From NCBI GenBank assembly GCA_009776675.1, contig WRNK01000065.1, positions 1-6,632 of the forward strand: a stretch of 6,632 nt of DNA, given 5' to 3'. This DNA comes from Methanimicrococcus sp. GTDB lineage: Archaea > Halobacteriota > Methanosarcinia > Methanosarcinales > Methanosarcinaceae. The translations under genes were made by a program, and so were the position numbers. The notes beneath the pieces were generated by a model. It did no database searches. It was not told the origin of the DNA and saw only the letters and a program-made list of their open reading frames with translations. Positions 1 through 5,780 of this stretch are shown in pieces; within the stretch, counting starts at the first letter, position 1, and each line of letters starts with the position of its first letter.

Positions 1-1
1 T

Positions 2-85
2 GAATTTGAAGTTTCATACCCTTCACCTTTGTTTAATGAAATTAATGATAATAATGATATTATCGACAGAGTTTTTTGTAAATAA
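2..85 (+). CDS. 3' end of an unidentified plus-strand gene (partial, cut by window edge)
   Basis: A frame open from the left edge gives 27 codons and a TAA at 83-85. The peptide begins EFEVSYPSPLFNEINDNND and ends in RVFCK. It is acidic and Asn-rich and I do not recognise it. The support for it being real is positional: the stop is followed within 5 bases by a hairpin with a T-run that would end a plus-strand transcript, and the neighbouring rpoN gene converges on the same hairpin. With so few codons it could be a chance frame, and no function can be assigned. Confidence 0.45.
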   Translation, partial: EFEVSYPSPLFNEINDNNDIIDRVFCK

Positions 86-118
86 AAAACATTGGAAATG
101 ATTCCAATGCGTTTTTTT
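84..118. terminator. Bidirectional hairpin terminator between convergent genes
   Basis: CATTGGAA (90-97) and TTCCAATG (102-109) form a perfect 8-bp stem with the 4-base loop ATGA. On the plus strand the stem is followed by CG and seven T (112-118). On the minus strand the six A at 84-89 become a U-run right after the stem. The element therefore suits both the plus-strand gene ending at 85 and the minus-strand rpoN gene ending at 130. Archaeal polymerases terminate mainly at oligo-U tracts, so the T-runs may matter more than the stem. Confidence 0.8.
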
Positions 119-129
119 ACATACTTTGC

Positions 130-318
130 TTACTGATACGGAGCAATCACGTCAACCATTTCGATATGACTTAAAAGCATTCTTCTGCAGCAGTATCTGG
201 TGTAGCCGAGATCATTTAAGATCTCTCCTTTATCTTCACCGGCTTCTACACGTCTTTTAAATTCTTCATATCCTGAGGAAACGACTTTCCCGCATGAAAA
301 ACAACGGACTGGTATCAT
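130..318 (-). CDS. rpoN: DNA-directed RNA polymerase subunit N (Rpb10 homologue)
   Basis: This 62-residue protein is the small zinc-binding assembly subunit of archaeal RNA polymerase, equivalent to eukaryotic Rpb10; together with subunits D, L and P it forms the platform that nucleates the enzyme. The sequence shows the family's diagnostic pattern: [11 protein letters not shown] at the start with Cys6 and Cys9, and the paired cysteines Cys43-Cys44 in YCCRRMLL. These four cysteines bind one zinc ion in known structures. Length is typical. It is the last gene of the minus-strand operon, 11 bases after rps9, and is followed by a hairpin terminator. The upstream Shine-Dalgarno match is weak (GTGA), so translation may depend partly on coupling to rps9. 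rpoK, which usually follows in euryarchaea, is absent here. Confidence 0.97.
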   Translation of the reverse strand: MIPVRCFSCGKVVSSGYEEFKRRVEAGEDKGEILNDLGYTRYCCRRMLLSHIEMVDVIAPYQ

Positions 319-329
319 ATTTTTTCACA

Positions 330-737
330 TCATCTGTATGATTTTTGATATCTTGATCTGGAACCCGGACCACCGAAGTATTTCGGCTCTTTTTGTCTGG
401 AGTCGCTGACAAGTAAACTTCTGTCAAATCCGGCAAAGGCGTCTCTCACAACGGTATCGTTTGTGAATTCGACGATTCCTTTGGCAATAGCCGTGCGGGC
501 AGCGTTGGCTTGACCGATCATTCCGCCACCTTTGACGGTGACGATAATGTCAAGCTTTGAGATCACTTTCTCGCCGGCAATATTGACCGGTTCGGAAATT
601 TTTTGGTTGACAAGATAATTTCCATAAATCGGAAGAGGGATTTTATTAATTCTGACGATGCCTGTACCCTTTTTAACGGTGGCTCTGGCAACGGCGGTTT
701 TGTGTTTACCTGATGTATTGACAATTTTTTCGACCAT
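330..737 (-). CDS. rps9: Small ribosomal subunit protein uS9 (S9)
   Basis: The 135-residue product is ribosomal protein S9 of the 30S subunit head. Family features are the N-terminal [17 protein letters not shown] segment (residues 10-26), the [17 protein letters not shown] block (69-85) and the basic C-terminal tail ending [11 protein letters not shown], whose last arginine reaches the P-site tRNA anticodon in known ribosome structures. The start at 737 is supported by GGAGTGAT at 743-750, directly after the rpl13 stop (751-753). The two genes are 13 bases apart, which fits translational coupling within one operon. Length agrees with archaeal S9. Confidence 0.97.
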   Translation of the reverse strand: MVEKIVNTSGKHKTAVARATVKKGTGIVRINKIPLPIYGNYLVNQKISEPVNIAGEKVISKLDIIVTVKGGGMIGQANAARTAIAKGIVEFTNDTVVRDAFAGFDRSLLVSDSRQKEPKYFGGPGSRSRYQKSYR

Positions 738-750
738 TTGACATCACTCC

Positions 751-1170
751 TTAGACATTCGCCCCGAGGGTTTTACTGATTTCACCAAGCTTTACATATC
801 TTGCTGTTTTCAAGCGTTCGATACGTGCCGCATCAAGGGTCTCAATTTTTTTATCTTTCAATTCTGCCGGAATGCCGCAGTAAACTTTCAAGTTTGACAT
901 GGCTTTTCTTCCGCTTTCTTTTTTGTACGGGAGCATACCGCGGACGGTTCTCTTTAAAATTCTTTCCGGTCTTTTCGGGAAATACGGACCATTTTCGGGT
1001 CTTCCTCTTTCAACAGAGTGTTTGTAATCTGCAATGAGGATGAATCTGTTTCCTGAAATAATTGAATTTTCGGCATTGACAATGTCAATAACTTCGCCGG
1101 CAAGGAGGCGTTTTGCCACAATACTTGCCAAGCGGCCCAAAATTAATCCGTTTGCATCAATAACTGTCAT
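751..1170 (-). CDS. rpl13: Large ribosomal subunit protein uL13 (L13)
   Basis: This 139-residue protein is archaeal L13 of the 50S subunit. It is recognisable from VIDANGLILGRLASIVAKRL (residues 3-22), the NAENSIISG segment (32-40) and the basic region around RPERILKRTVRGMLPYKK (67-84) followed by GRKAMSNLKVYCGIP (87-101), which is the conserved core of the family. The start at 1170 is preceded by the Shine-Dalgarno-like GAGGTG at the end of rpl18e. The gap to rpl18e is 9 bases, so the ribosome-binding site overlaps the upstream stop region. It lacks the longer C-terminal extension of bacterial L13, as expected for an archaeal version. Confidence 0.97.
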   Translation of the reverse strand: MTVIDANGLILGRLASIVAKRLLAGEVIDIVNAENSIISGNRFILIADYKHSVERGRPENGPYFPKRPERILKRTVRGMLPYKKESGRKAMSNLKVYCGIPAELKDKKIETLDAARIERLKTARYVKLGEISKTLGANV

Positions 1171-1179
1171 TCTTGCACC

Positions 1180-1560
1180 TCACTGGAAAATTCTAACGCC
1201 GGAACCTGTCGGATTTTCTTCGATCAAGTCTTCGATACGGAGACATTTTCCGCCGGCTTGTGTGATTTTATCAGCTGCACTGGCACTGAAATTTAACGCT
1301 GCCACAGTCACGCCAAACAAGACATCGCCGGCGCCAAGGACTTTTCCCGGAACCAAAAGGACTTCATTTTCCTTTGCGTGTCTGTTGATTTGACTTAAGT
1401 TTACATCGGCATAGTTTCTGGACGGATTTTCCAGTTTTCCGGCAATCGCGTTCCAAATCGGTGCATCATTTTCATTCGCGACACTTTTCAGTGTCAAAAT
1501 CAGATTGATTATTCTCGGATTTGTCTTTCTCGAGATTTTTACAAGTGTTTTCTTACCCAT
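1180..1560 (-). CDS. rpl18e: Large ribosomal subunit protein eL18 (archaeal L18e)
   Basis: The 126-residue product is L18e, a 50S protein found in archaea and eukaryotes but not bacteria. Family signature segments are [14 protein letters not shown] near the N-terminus, [20 protein letters not shown] in the centre, and [25 protein letters not shown] with the conserved VPGKVLGAG core, then [25 protein letters not shown] chose the ATG at 1558-1560 (MGKKTLVKI). A longer reading from a TTG at 1573-1575 would bury the clear GGAGG ribosome-binding site inside the gene. It is the first gene of the operon in this window and has its own promoter and leader. rpoD, its usual upstream neighbour in many euryarchaea, is not here. 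Confidence 0.96.
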   Translation of the reverse strand: MGKKTLVKISRKTNPRIINLILTLKSVANENDAPIWNAIAGKLENPSRNYADVNLSQINRHAKENEVLLVPGKVLGAGDVLFGVTVAALNFSASAADKITQAGGKCLRIEDLIEENPTGSGVRIFQ

Positions 1561-1566
1561 TATTTT

Positions 1567-1571
1567 CCTCC
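1567..1571 (-). promoter_or_regulatory. Shine-Dalgarno site deciding the rpl18e start
   Basis: The minus strand reads GGAGG followed by AAAATA and the ATG at 1560. The 6-base spacing is standard. This site decides for the ATG at 1560 and against the upstream TTG at 1575. Confidence 0.85.
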
Positions 1572-1575
1572 GCAA

Positions 1576-1593
1576 GATTTTTTGATAAAAATC
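1576..1593 (-). promoter_or_regulatory. A/T-rich hairpin just upstream of the rpl18e ribosome-binding site
   Basis: On the minus strand GATTTTT, the loop ATCA and AAAAATC form a 7-bp stem that ends four bases before GGAGG. Its position in the leader would let it affect ribosome access or act as an RNA element for feedback by a ribosomal protein. The stem is almost all A-U, so its stability is low and its role is inferred from placement only. Confidence 0.35.
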
Positions 1594-1717
1594 CTACTCA
1601 CGCAGTTTGCAATGCAGCGCAATGCAGGTTGCGTTCGAAAATAAGATATCCTAATATTCCAAATATCTCAAAAATAAGATCTCAAAATCAGATATACACT
1701 ATTTTTCGAATAGGTGA
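1594..1717 (-). other. Long untranslated leader of the rpl18e operon with short repeats
   Basis: From the promoter, transcription should begin near 1717, giving a leader of roughly 155 nt before rpl18e. It holds no convincing reading frame. It has internal structure: an inverted repeat AGATAT (1644-1649) / ATATCT (1663-1668); two copies of GCAATGCAG ten bases apart (1609-1617, 1619-1627), bracketed by CGCA (1601-1604) and TGCG (1630-1633); a repeated ATAAGAT (1641-1647, 1674-1680); a repeated ATCTCAAAA (1665-1673, 1679-1687); and a 5-bp stem CTATT/AATAG (1699-1713). The start point is a prediction from the TATA position. Confidence 0.45.
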
Positions 1718-1739
1718 CTTCCCAACATAGCAGTGATAT

Positions 1740-1755
1740 AATATAAAGTTTTCTC
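1740..1755 (-). promoter_or_regulatory. BRE/TATA promoter of the rpl18e-rpl13-rps9-rpoN operon
   Basis: The minus strand reads GAGAAAAC (B recognition element, 1755-1748) followed directly by the TATA box TTTATATT (1747-1740). Both are close to the archaeal consensus for the TFB and TBP sites. A start about 26 bases downstream of the box centre would fall near 1717. No rpoD or other ribosomal gene lies immediately upstream, so this is probably the main promoter of the operon. Confidence 0.7.
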
Positions 1756-1798
1756 AAAAGGAAAGAAGGGGCTGATGTGATTTCAAAAGCCAAAAAAA

Positions 1799-1881
1799 CG
1801 AATGAATAAGCGAATGAATAAGCGAATGAATAAGCGAATGAATAAGCGAATGAATAAGCGAATGAATAAGCGAATGAATAA
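1799..1881. repeat. 12-bp minisatellite, six full copies plus a partial
   Basis: The unit AATGAATAAGCG is repeated identically and head to tail six times (1801-1872), followed by nine bases of a seventh copy (1873-1881) and a degenerate ATTGAATAA (1882-1890). It lies in the intergenic region between the terminator of the surface-protein gene and the ribosomal operon promoter, so it can change copy number without touching a gene. One plus frame reads Met-Asn-Lys-Arg in every copy (1802-1906 would give 34 residues and end inside the terminator hairpin). The other two plus frames contain a stop in each copy. There is no ribosome-binding site at 1802 and I do not call a gene. Confidence 0.95.
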
Positions 1882-1890
1882 ATTGAATAA

Positions 1891-1925
1891 AAACTCTGCC
1901 GTTTAAAATTATTTCAAACGGCAGA
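1891..1925 (-). terminator. Hairpin terminator of the beta-helix surface-protein gene
   Basis: TCTGCCGTTT (1895-1904) and AAACGGCAGA (1916-1925) form a perfect 10-bp stem with an 11-base A/T loop. Read on the minus strand it begins 23 bases after the stop of the 1949-4291 gene and is followed by GTTTTTATTC, a U-rich stretch. There is no matching T-run on the plus-strand side, so it appears to serve only the minus-strand gene. Confidence 0.8.
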
Positions 1926-1948
1926 CCAAAGTTAATTTAGAATTATTT

Positions 1949-4291
1949 TTAAATCAGCGTCCATCCGAAGAACAAGGTGACAAATGTCACAATACCGACG
2001 GCAAAAAACATTATTGCAAGGAAGGCAATGACATTGATATTTTTCTTTTGTTCAATGATATCCAAAATGCTCGTATTTCGACGCACAATTTTTCCGGTTT
2101 TTCTAAGGAGATAGCTGACGACTTCGTCTAAGAAAAGACCGCCACCGATATTTACGAGTGCAACAATCACGATTGGCGGAATAATGACAACTAAAAATGC
2201 CAAAAGACCGGCTTCAAGAGCCGCATAGGTCATTTTATTTAAAACCAGATCTATGAAACAAACACCGATAATGAATAAAAGAATCATATAAGCGGTTTGG
2301 ACTTTGAAAATATCAGATAATTTCGGCGGATTGAATTTTAATTTGTATTTTGTTTTTTCTTTGGCTAACTTGCGAACTTGTTCTGACGTGATATCAAAGA
2401 ATAAGTCGATCAAACTGACAATTAACAAGAGAAGAGCACTGACAAGCGCACCCATAATAACAGATGCCGGTGCAATATAGCCCATAATCACTTCTGTGGT
2501 TGTTGCGTTGTTGTTCTTTAATGTTCTGAAAATGTCGCTGATGCTTTGCCTTTCATTTGTCGGATCCGGAGTTGTCGAATTTGGATCAGTCAAATTCTCC
2601 GGCGGATCGTTCATCGGTGGCTCTTCATTCTCATTTGGAAAATTTGGCTTCCCGGGGTTGCCTTGGGGCGGGATGTATTCTGTGAGCGGATAGTAATCTG
2701 TAAAAATTTCAGTGACGGGACCCGTTGTCGGGACATTAAAGGAACTTGTTGAATATCCCTTGTCATTGCCTGCCAACCCATCTGAATATCCGTTTCCTAT
2801 GGATGTACTCCAATAATTTCCGGCAACATAAGGACCGCCTGTCAGACCGTTTCCTGAAGCAGGTGTTATATTTAAGTCAAAAGCATATCTGGTCGGGTCT
2901 AATAAAATGTAGTTGTTTCCAGAATCGACAACGAATTTGTTGTTATATATGTCCCTGAAATCAAAACCACCAAATGACGCACCGATTATTAAAACATGGC
3001 TTGTGTTTGAAATTGTATTGCCGGTAACGTTCAAACTAGCGCCGAATTGATTTATATTTAAGCTGCCGTTTGTTAATTTGTTATTTAAAATAATGCCGTC
3101 TCCCAAAAAATTCAAAACAATTAATTCAGGTCCGGGAGCAGAATTTGAAAAGTTAGAATTGGTTATAGAAACACTATTGTAAGGAGCATTCGAACCACCA
3201 TTTCTATGAACACTCGTATTTGAAATATTGAATTGTCCGTTTGTCACTGTTGATCTGGTGACATTGATGGCACTGACAATCATATCTGAAAAATTCATTT
3301 GCCCGTTTGTCAGTGTTAAATTTGTGACATTAATGAATATATTGCTCGTGTTGTTGTCTGCAACATTCACATTTCTTAAATTAAAACTGCCGTTGATTTT
3401 TGAATTTATAACAGAAATATTACTTATTGTGTCATTCGTCTCTGAAATGTTTAAGTTTCCGTCTGTTAAAGTTAAATTCGTAATTGAAATGTTTCTTGAA
3501 CCCAAACCCACCCCCGATGGAGTACGTGAATTTAAGCTTCCATTTTCAATGGTGGTATTTGTCATAATTAATGGGGCAGAAACATCTCGAAGCACAATCA
3601 AATCAGTGCCGGAAGTAACGTTTGAGACAGTGACGTTTGTGATAGATAAAGAAAATGATGAAACATTTGAACAATCAACCATTCCATTATTTATTTTTGA
3701 ATTTGAAATGGTTACTCTATTTGTCAGATTAGAAGAAACTGCCAGAAGAATTAAATTACCGTTTGAAATGTTTAAATTTCGAATTTCAACAATTTCCGGA
3801 GAAGTAAACCCCCCAAAGAAATAGACGCCTCTGCCATTGATTTCATAATTATTGCCATTTAAAGTGATCCTATTCGGATCTGTCGGTGATAATATTACCA
3901 GATTTATGAAATCTGTATTCGGCATTGTCGTATCGTTATATCTGCCGATTAAATTTATTGTTATATTTTCTGTTGCTGCAGCATCCAAAACACTCAATTG
4001 AATTACCGGACTTGTAGGCGTAGGGAAAAGATCAAAAGCGAGGGAAAAATTTGTTCCGTTATACGGACCGTCGTATAAATAAACGCTTCCGCTGATGATC
4101 ATATCGCTGTATATAACGGTTCCGTCCGAATTTGTAACATTTGTTCCGTCATCTGTCATATTCGGATCCAGAATAATGATATAATCATTTCCTGTTTTTG
4201 TGATGACGTCTGCCGCTGCTGCTGTTCCTGCGAAGCAAAATAATACAAAAATACAAAATAAAATAATATTTACTTCTTTTAAAAATCGCAT
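1949..4291 (-). CDS. Secreted NosD-like beta-helix surface protein with a four-helix membrane tail
   Basis: The 780-residue product looks like an envelope or adhesin-type protein. Residues 1-27 form a signal peptide (basic MRFLKE start, hydrophobic core, AGTAAAA end). Residues about 100-470 are built of irregular 22-29-residue repeats with a recurring Asn-Gly turn (NGNL, NGSLN, NGSFN, NGQMN, NGQFN), typical of a right-handed parallel beta-helix. Residues 491-540 carry the GNYW ... GYSTSSF ... DYYPL pattern seen at the end of NosD/CASH-type helices in methanogens. A Pro/Asn/Glu-rich linker (541-580) leads to hydrophobic segments near 603-633, 667-687, 690-722 and 752-778. The loops at 634-664 and 723-751 are basic and so probably cytoplasmic. 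I count about 35 N-X-S/T sequons before residue 600, fitting S-layer-type glycosylation. The membrane tail is larger than the usual single anchor and I do not recognise it. Ligand and role are unknown; enzymatic activity is neither shown nor excluded. Confidence 0.88.
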   Translation of the reverse strand: MRFLKEVNIILFCIFVLFCFAGTAAAADVITKTGNDYIIILDPNMTDDGTNVTNSDGTVIYSDMIISGSVYLYDGPYNGTNFSLAFDLFPTPTSPVIQLSVLDAAATENITINLIGRYNDTTMPNTDFINLVILSPTDPNRITLNGNNYEINGRGVYFFGGFTSPEIVEIRNLNISNGNLILLAVSSNLTNRVTISNSKINNGMVDCSNVSSFSLSITNVTVSNVTSGTDLIVLRDVSAPLIMTNTTIENGSLNSRTPSGVGLGSRNISITNLTLTDGNLNISETNDTISNISVINSKINGSFNLRNVNVADNNTSNIFINVTNLTLTNGQMNFSDMIVSAINVTRSTVTNGQFNISNTSVHRNGGSNAPYNSVSITNSNFSNSAPGPELIVLNFLGDGIILNNKLTNGSLNINQFGASLNVTGNTISNTSHVLIIGASFGGFDFRDIYNNKFVVDSGNNYILLDPTRYAFDLNITPASGNGLTGGPYVAGNYWSTSIGNGYSDGLAGNDKGYSTSSFNVPTTGPVTEIFTDYYPLTEYIPPQGNPGKPNFPNENEEPPMNDPPENLTDPNSTTPDPTNERQSISDIFRTLKNNNATTTEVIMGYIAPASVIMGALVSALLLLIVSLIDLFFDITSEQVRKLAKEKTKYKLKFNPPKLSDIFKVQTAYMILLFIIGVCFIDLVLNKMTYAALEAGLLAFLVVIIPPIVIVALVNIGGGLFLDEVVSYLLRKTGKIVRRNTSILDIIEQKKNINVIAFLAIMFFAVGIVTFVTLFFGWTLI

Positions 4292-4384
4292 ATAAGTCCC
4301 ATATTTATTTTGTTATGTTTTTATTGAGATTATAAAATCATTATGAAAACAATTATTAATGAATAGTTGTGAATATGGTTTAAA

Positions 4385-4400
4385 GATTATATATTTTTAC
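4385..4400. promoter_or_regulatory. Candidate shared TATA element for both divergent genes
   Basis: The plus strand reads GATTATATATTTTTAC. Read rightward, TTATATAT would place a start near 4417, about 80 nt before the MscS gene. Read leftward, GTAAAAATATATAATC has a BRE-like GTAAAA ahead of the A/T box and would place a start near 4365, about 75 nt before the surface-protein gene. In sequence this A/T-rich background produces such motifs easily, so the call is tentative. Confidence 0.4.
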
Positions 4401-4419
4401 ATCAGGGAAAACTTTTTTT

Positions 4420-4439
4420 AAATTGTTGTACAATAATTT
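4420..4439. promoter_or_regulatory. 20-bp near-perfect palindrome upstream of the MscS gene (operator candidate)
   Basis: AAATTGTTGTACAATAATTT equals its own reverse complement except for one symmetric pair (positions 6 and 15, a G-T pair). The centre TTGTACAA is a perfect 8-bp palindrome. It would lie at or just after the start predicted from the TATA element at 4385-4400, where a dimeric repressor could block transcription. No regulator gene is nearby. Confidence 0.4.
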
Positions 4440-4490
4440 GATAAATTTTCAGTAAAATAATTGATCCGTTTTTCAGAAATGAGTGAGTTT

Positions 4491-4494
4491 GAGG
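4491..4494 (+). promoter_or_regulatory. Ribosome-binding site of the MscS gene
   Basis: GAGG lies four bases before the ATG at 4499, a slightly short spacing. It supports this start over later in-frame methionines, and the first membrane segment begins only 15 residues in. Confidence 0.6.
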
Positions 4495-4498
4495 TTAT

Positions 4499-5650
4499 AT
4501 GTTAAGTTGGGCAGAATTGATTTCTTACATAAATTACACAAGTGATTTTTTTATCTACGGCTTTTTGTTTATTCTTTTAGGACTTATTTTGTTTTTTGGA
4601 GTCCAAAGACTTCGCAAATATTTAGTTATTCGAGCTCAAAAAACGGAAACAAAATGGGATGACATTCTCGTTGCTTCTTTAGGAAGACCGATGATGGTTA
4701 TCGCTCTTTTTGTTCCGGCATATTACGGCATCGTGCATTTCATTATAACGCCGGAAGGTTCCGAAATATTTAAGATATCGCAATTGCCTGAAGTTATTGC
4801 TGTCCTCCTCGTTGCTTGGTTTTTGTCTTCTTTTGTCCGAAATGTCATGGTAGCTTATGGCAGAAAACACATACAAGGAACAACAAATAATAATGAAGCC
4901 CGGTTTTTGGGGCTTTTGGATTTATTAGCTGTTTACATTATTTGGTTTATTGCCTTTTTAATAATTTTAGGGATATTTGAAATAAATTTGACGCCTTTCA
5001 TTGCCGGTTTGGGTATTGCCGGCATCGCCGTTGCTTTAGCAGCTCAAGACATGCTTGGCAATTTCTTTGGAGGCGCAATGATTTATGCAGACCGCCCGTT
5101 TAAAATCGGTGACCGTATCAAGCTTGATGAAAATGTCGGTGATGTGTTGGATGTCGGACTGCGCAGTACCCGCATTAAAACGCTTGATAATGAATTAATG
5201 ACGATTCCAAACTCAACGATTTCAAAAAGCATCATCATAAATTACGCTCTTCCGGACCTCAAAATCAAAGTCCGTTTGCCTTTTTGCGTCAGCCCGACTT
5301 CGGATATTGATAAAGTCAAACAAATTCTTTTTGACGTTGCCGAGCAAGCCTCTAAAAAATTTGAATACATTCGTGAAGAACCCAAACCCGAAGTTTTTCT
5401 TTTGGAAATCCGAGAATATCAATTAGAATTAATGGTCACGTTTTGGACAACGCGTTTTGACAGAAAATGGGAATCCAGAGATTACATCAATTGCGAAGTC
5501 CTCCGCAGATTCCGAGCAGAAGGCGTTGAACTGCCCGTTCCGCAGCGCAAAATTTACATCCGTGATAAAGCTTGTGAATGTGTTCCTGTCGGAAGTTTGG
5601 AATGCGGCGATGAAATCTGTTCATTTGACAAAACCGGACGACAGAATTGA
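4499..5650 (+). CDS. MscS-family small-conductance mechanosensitive ion channel
   Basis: The 383-residue protein is a membrane channel that opens under membrane tension and releases solutes during hypo-osmotic shock. Membrane segments lie near residues 16-36, 64-84, 94-119, 135-160 and 165-195. The last is the pore helix, FIAGLGIAGIAVALAAQDML with NFFGG following, which lines up with the Gly/Ala-rich TM3 of E. coli MscS including the conserved Gln. The beta domain follows with RPFKIGDRIKL (199-209) and the near-invariant TIPNSTI (235-241), then the alpha/beta cytoplasmic vestibule to about residue 350. It has two more N-terminal helices than E. coli MscS. After the family core comes a short tail with Cys359, Cys361, Cys369 and Cys374, which I do not know from other members. 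It appears to be a single-gene transcript. The specific subfamily is uncertain. Confidence 0.94.
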   Translation: MLSWAELISYINYTSDFFIYGFLFILLGLILFFGVQRLRKYLVIRAQKTETKWDDILVASLGRPMMVIALFVPAYYGIVHFIITPEGSEIFKISQLPEVIAVLLVAWFLSSFVRNVMVAYGRKHIQGTTNNNEARFLGLLDLLAVYIIWFIAFLIILGIFEINLTPFIAGLGIAGIAVALAAQDMLGNFFGGAMIYADRPFKIGDRIKLDENVGDVLDVGLRSTRIKTLDNELMTIPNSTISKSIIINYALPDLKIKVRLPFCVSPTSDIDKVKQILFDVAEQASKKFEYIREEPKPEVFLLEIREYQLELMVTFWTTRFDRKWESRDYINCEVLRRFRAEGVELPVPQRKIYIRDKACECVPVGSLECGDEICSFDKTGRQN

Positions 5651-5664
5651 CAAAATGGTTTGGA

Positions 5665-5780
5665 TCAAAAAAAAATAAAAGAAGTAAAAAACCTAAGAAG
5701 TAAAAAATGATTTCGATTTTTTTATTTCTTTCTCTTTTTTTCTCTTTTCTTTCTTTTTTCTCTTTCCTTTCTCTTTTATT
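5665..5780. terminator. Bidirectional oligo-T terminator region between convergent genes
   Basis: The plus strand is A-rich from 5666 to 5707 and almost pure pyrimidine from 5717 to 5776. MscS transcripts would meet several T-runs, starting with seven T at 5717-5723. Transcripts from the right-hand gene would meet T-runs on the minus strand. A weak all-A/T stem, AAAAAAT (5702-5708) with ATTTTTT (5716-5722), sits at the junction. AAGAAGTAAAAAA is repeated exactly at 5679-5691 and 5695-5707, giving two successive U-rich stops on the minus strand. Oligo-U is the normal archaeal termination signal. Confidence 0.7.

Larger units (their letters stand above)
4292..4498. other. Divergent intergenic promoter region
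   Basis: These 207 bases separate the start codons of the minus-strand surface protein and the plus-strand MscS channel. The stretch is very A/T-rich, with no convincing gene on either strand. It contains an ATATATAA-type element near its middle and a palindrome at 4420-4439, both listed separately. A second possible minus-strand TATA (TTTTATAAT, about 4330-4340) would give a leader of only about 20 nt for the surface-protein gene. Confidence 0.7.

Noticed and set aside
1034..1393. 119-codon plus-strand frame across rpl13 and rpl18e
   Set aside because: It overlaps two conserved ribosomal protein genes on the other strand and has no family resemblance.
1573..1575. TTG as an earlier start of rpl18e
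   Set aside because: It would put the GGAGG ribosome-binding site inside the coding region and add residues not typical of L18e. The ATG at 1560 has the correct spacing.
1777..1809. Short plus-strand frame starting GTG, and an ATG-TGA at 1775-1780, after a G-rich stretch
   Set aside because: It has only ten codons and the upstream AAGGGG is a poor ribosome-binding site. The TATA-like sequence before it is better explained as the minus-strand operon promoter.
1799..1890. Possible CRISPR array
   Set aside because: The units are 12 bp and directly adjacent with no spacers, so it is a simple tandem repeat.
3228..3824. 198-codon plus-strand reading frame inside the surface-protein gene
   Set aside because: It is antisense to the repeated beta-helix region. 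Its peptide (repeats of LPF, VTFV, FEM) is simply the reverse reading of the Asn/Ser/Thr repeats, without domain features. The opposite strand encodes a coherent secreted protein.
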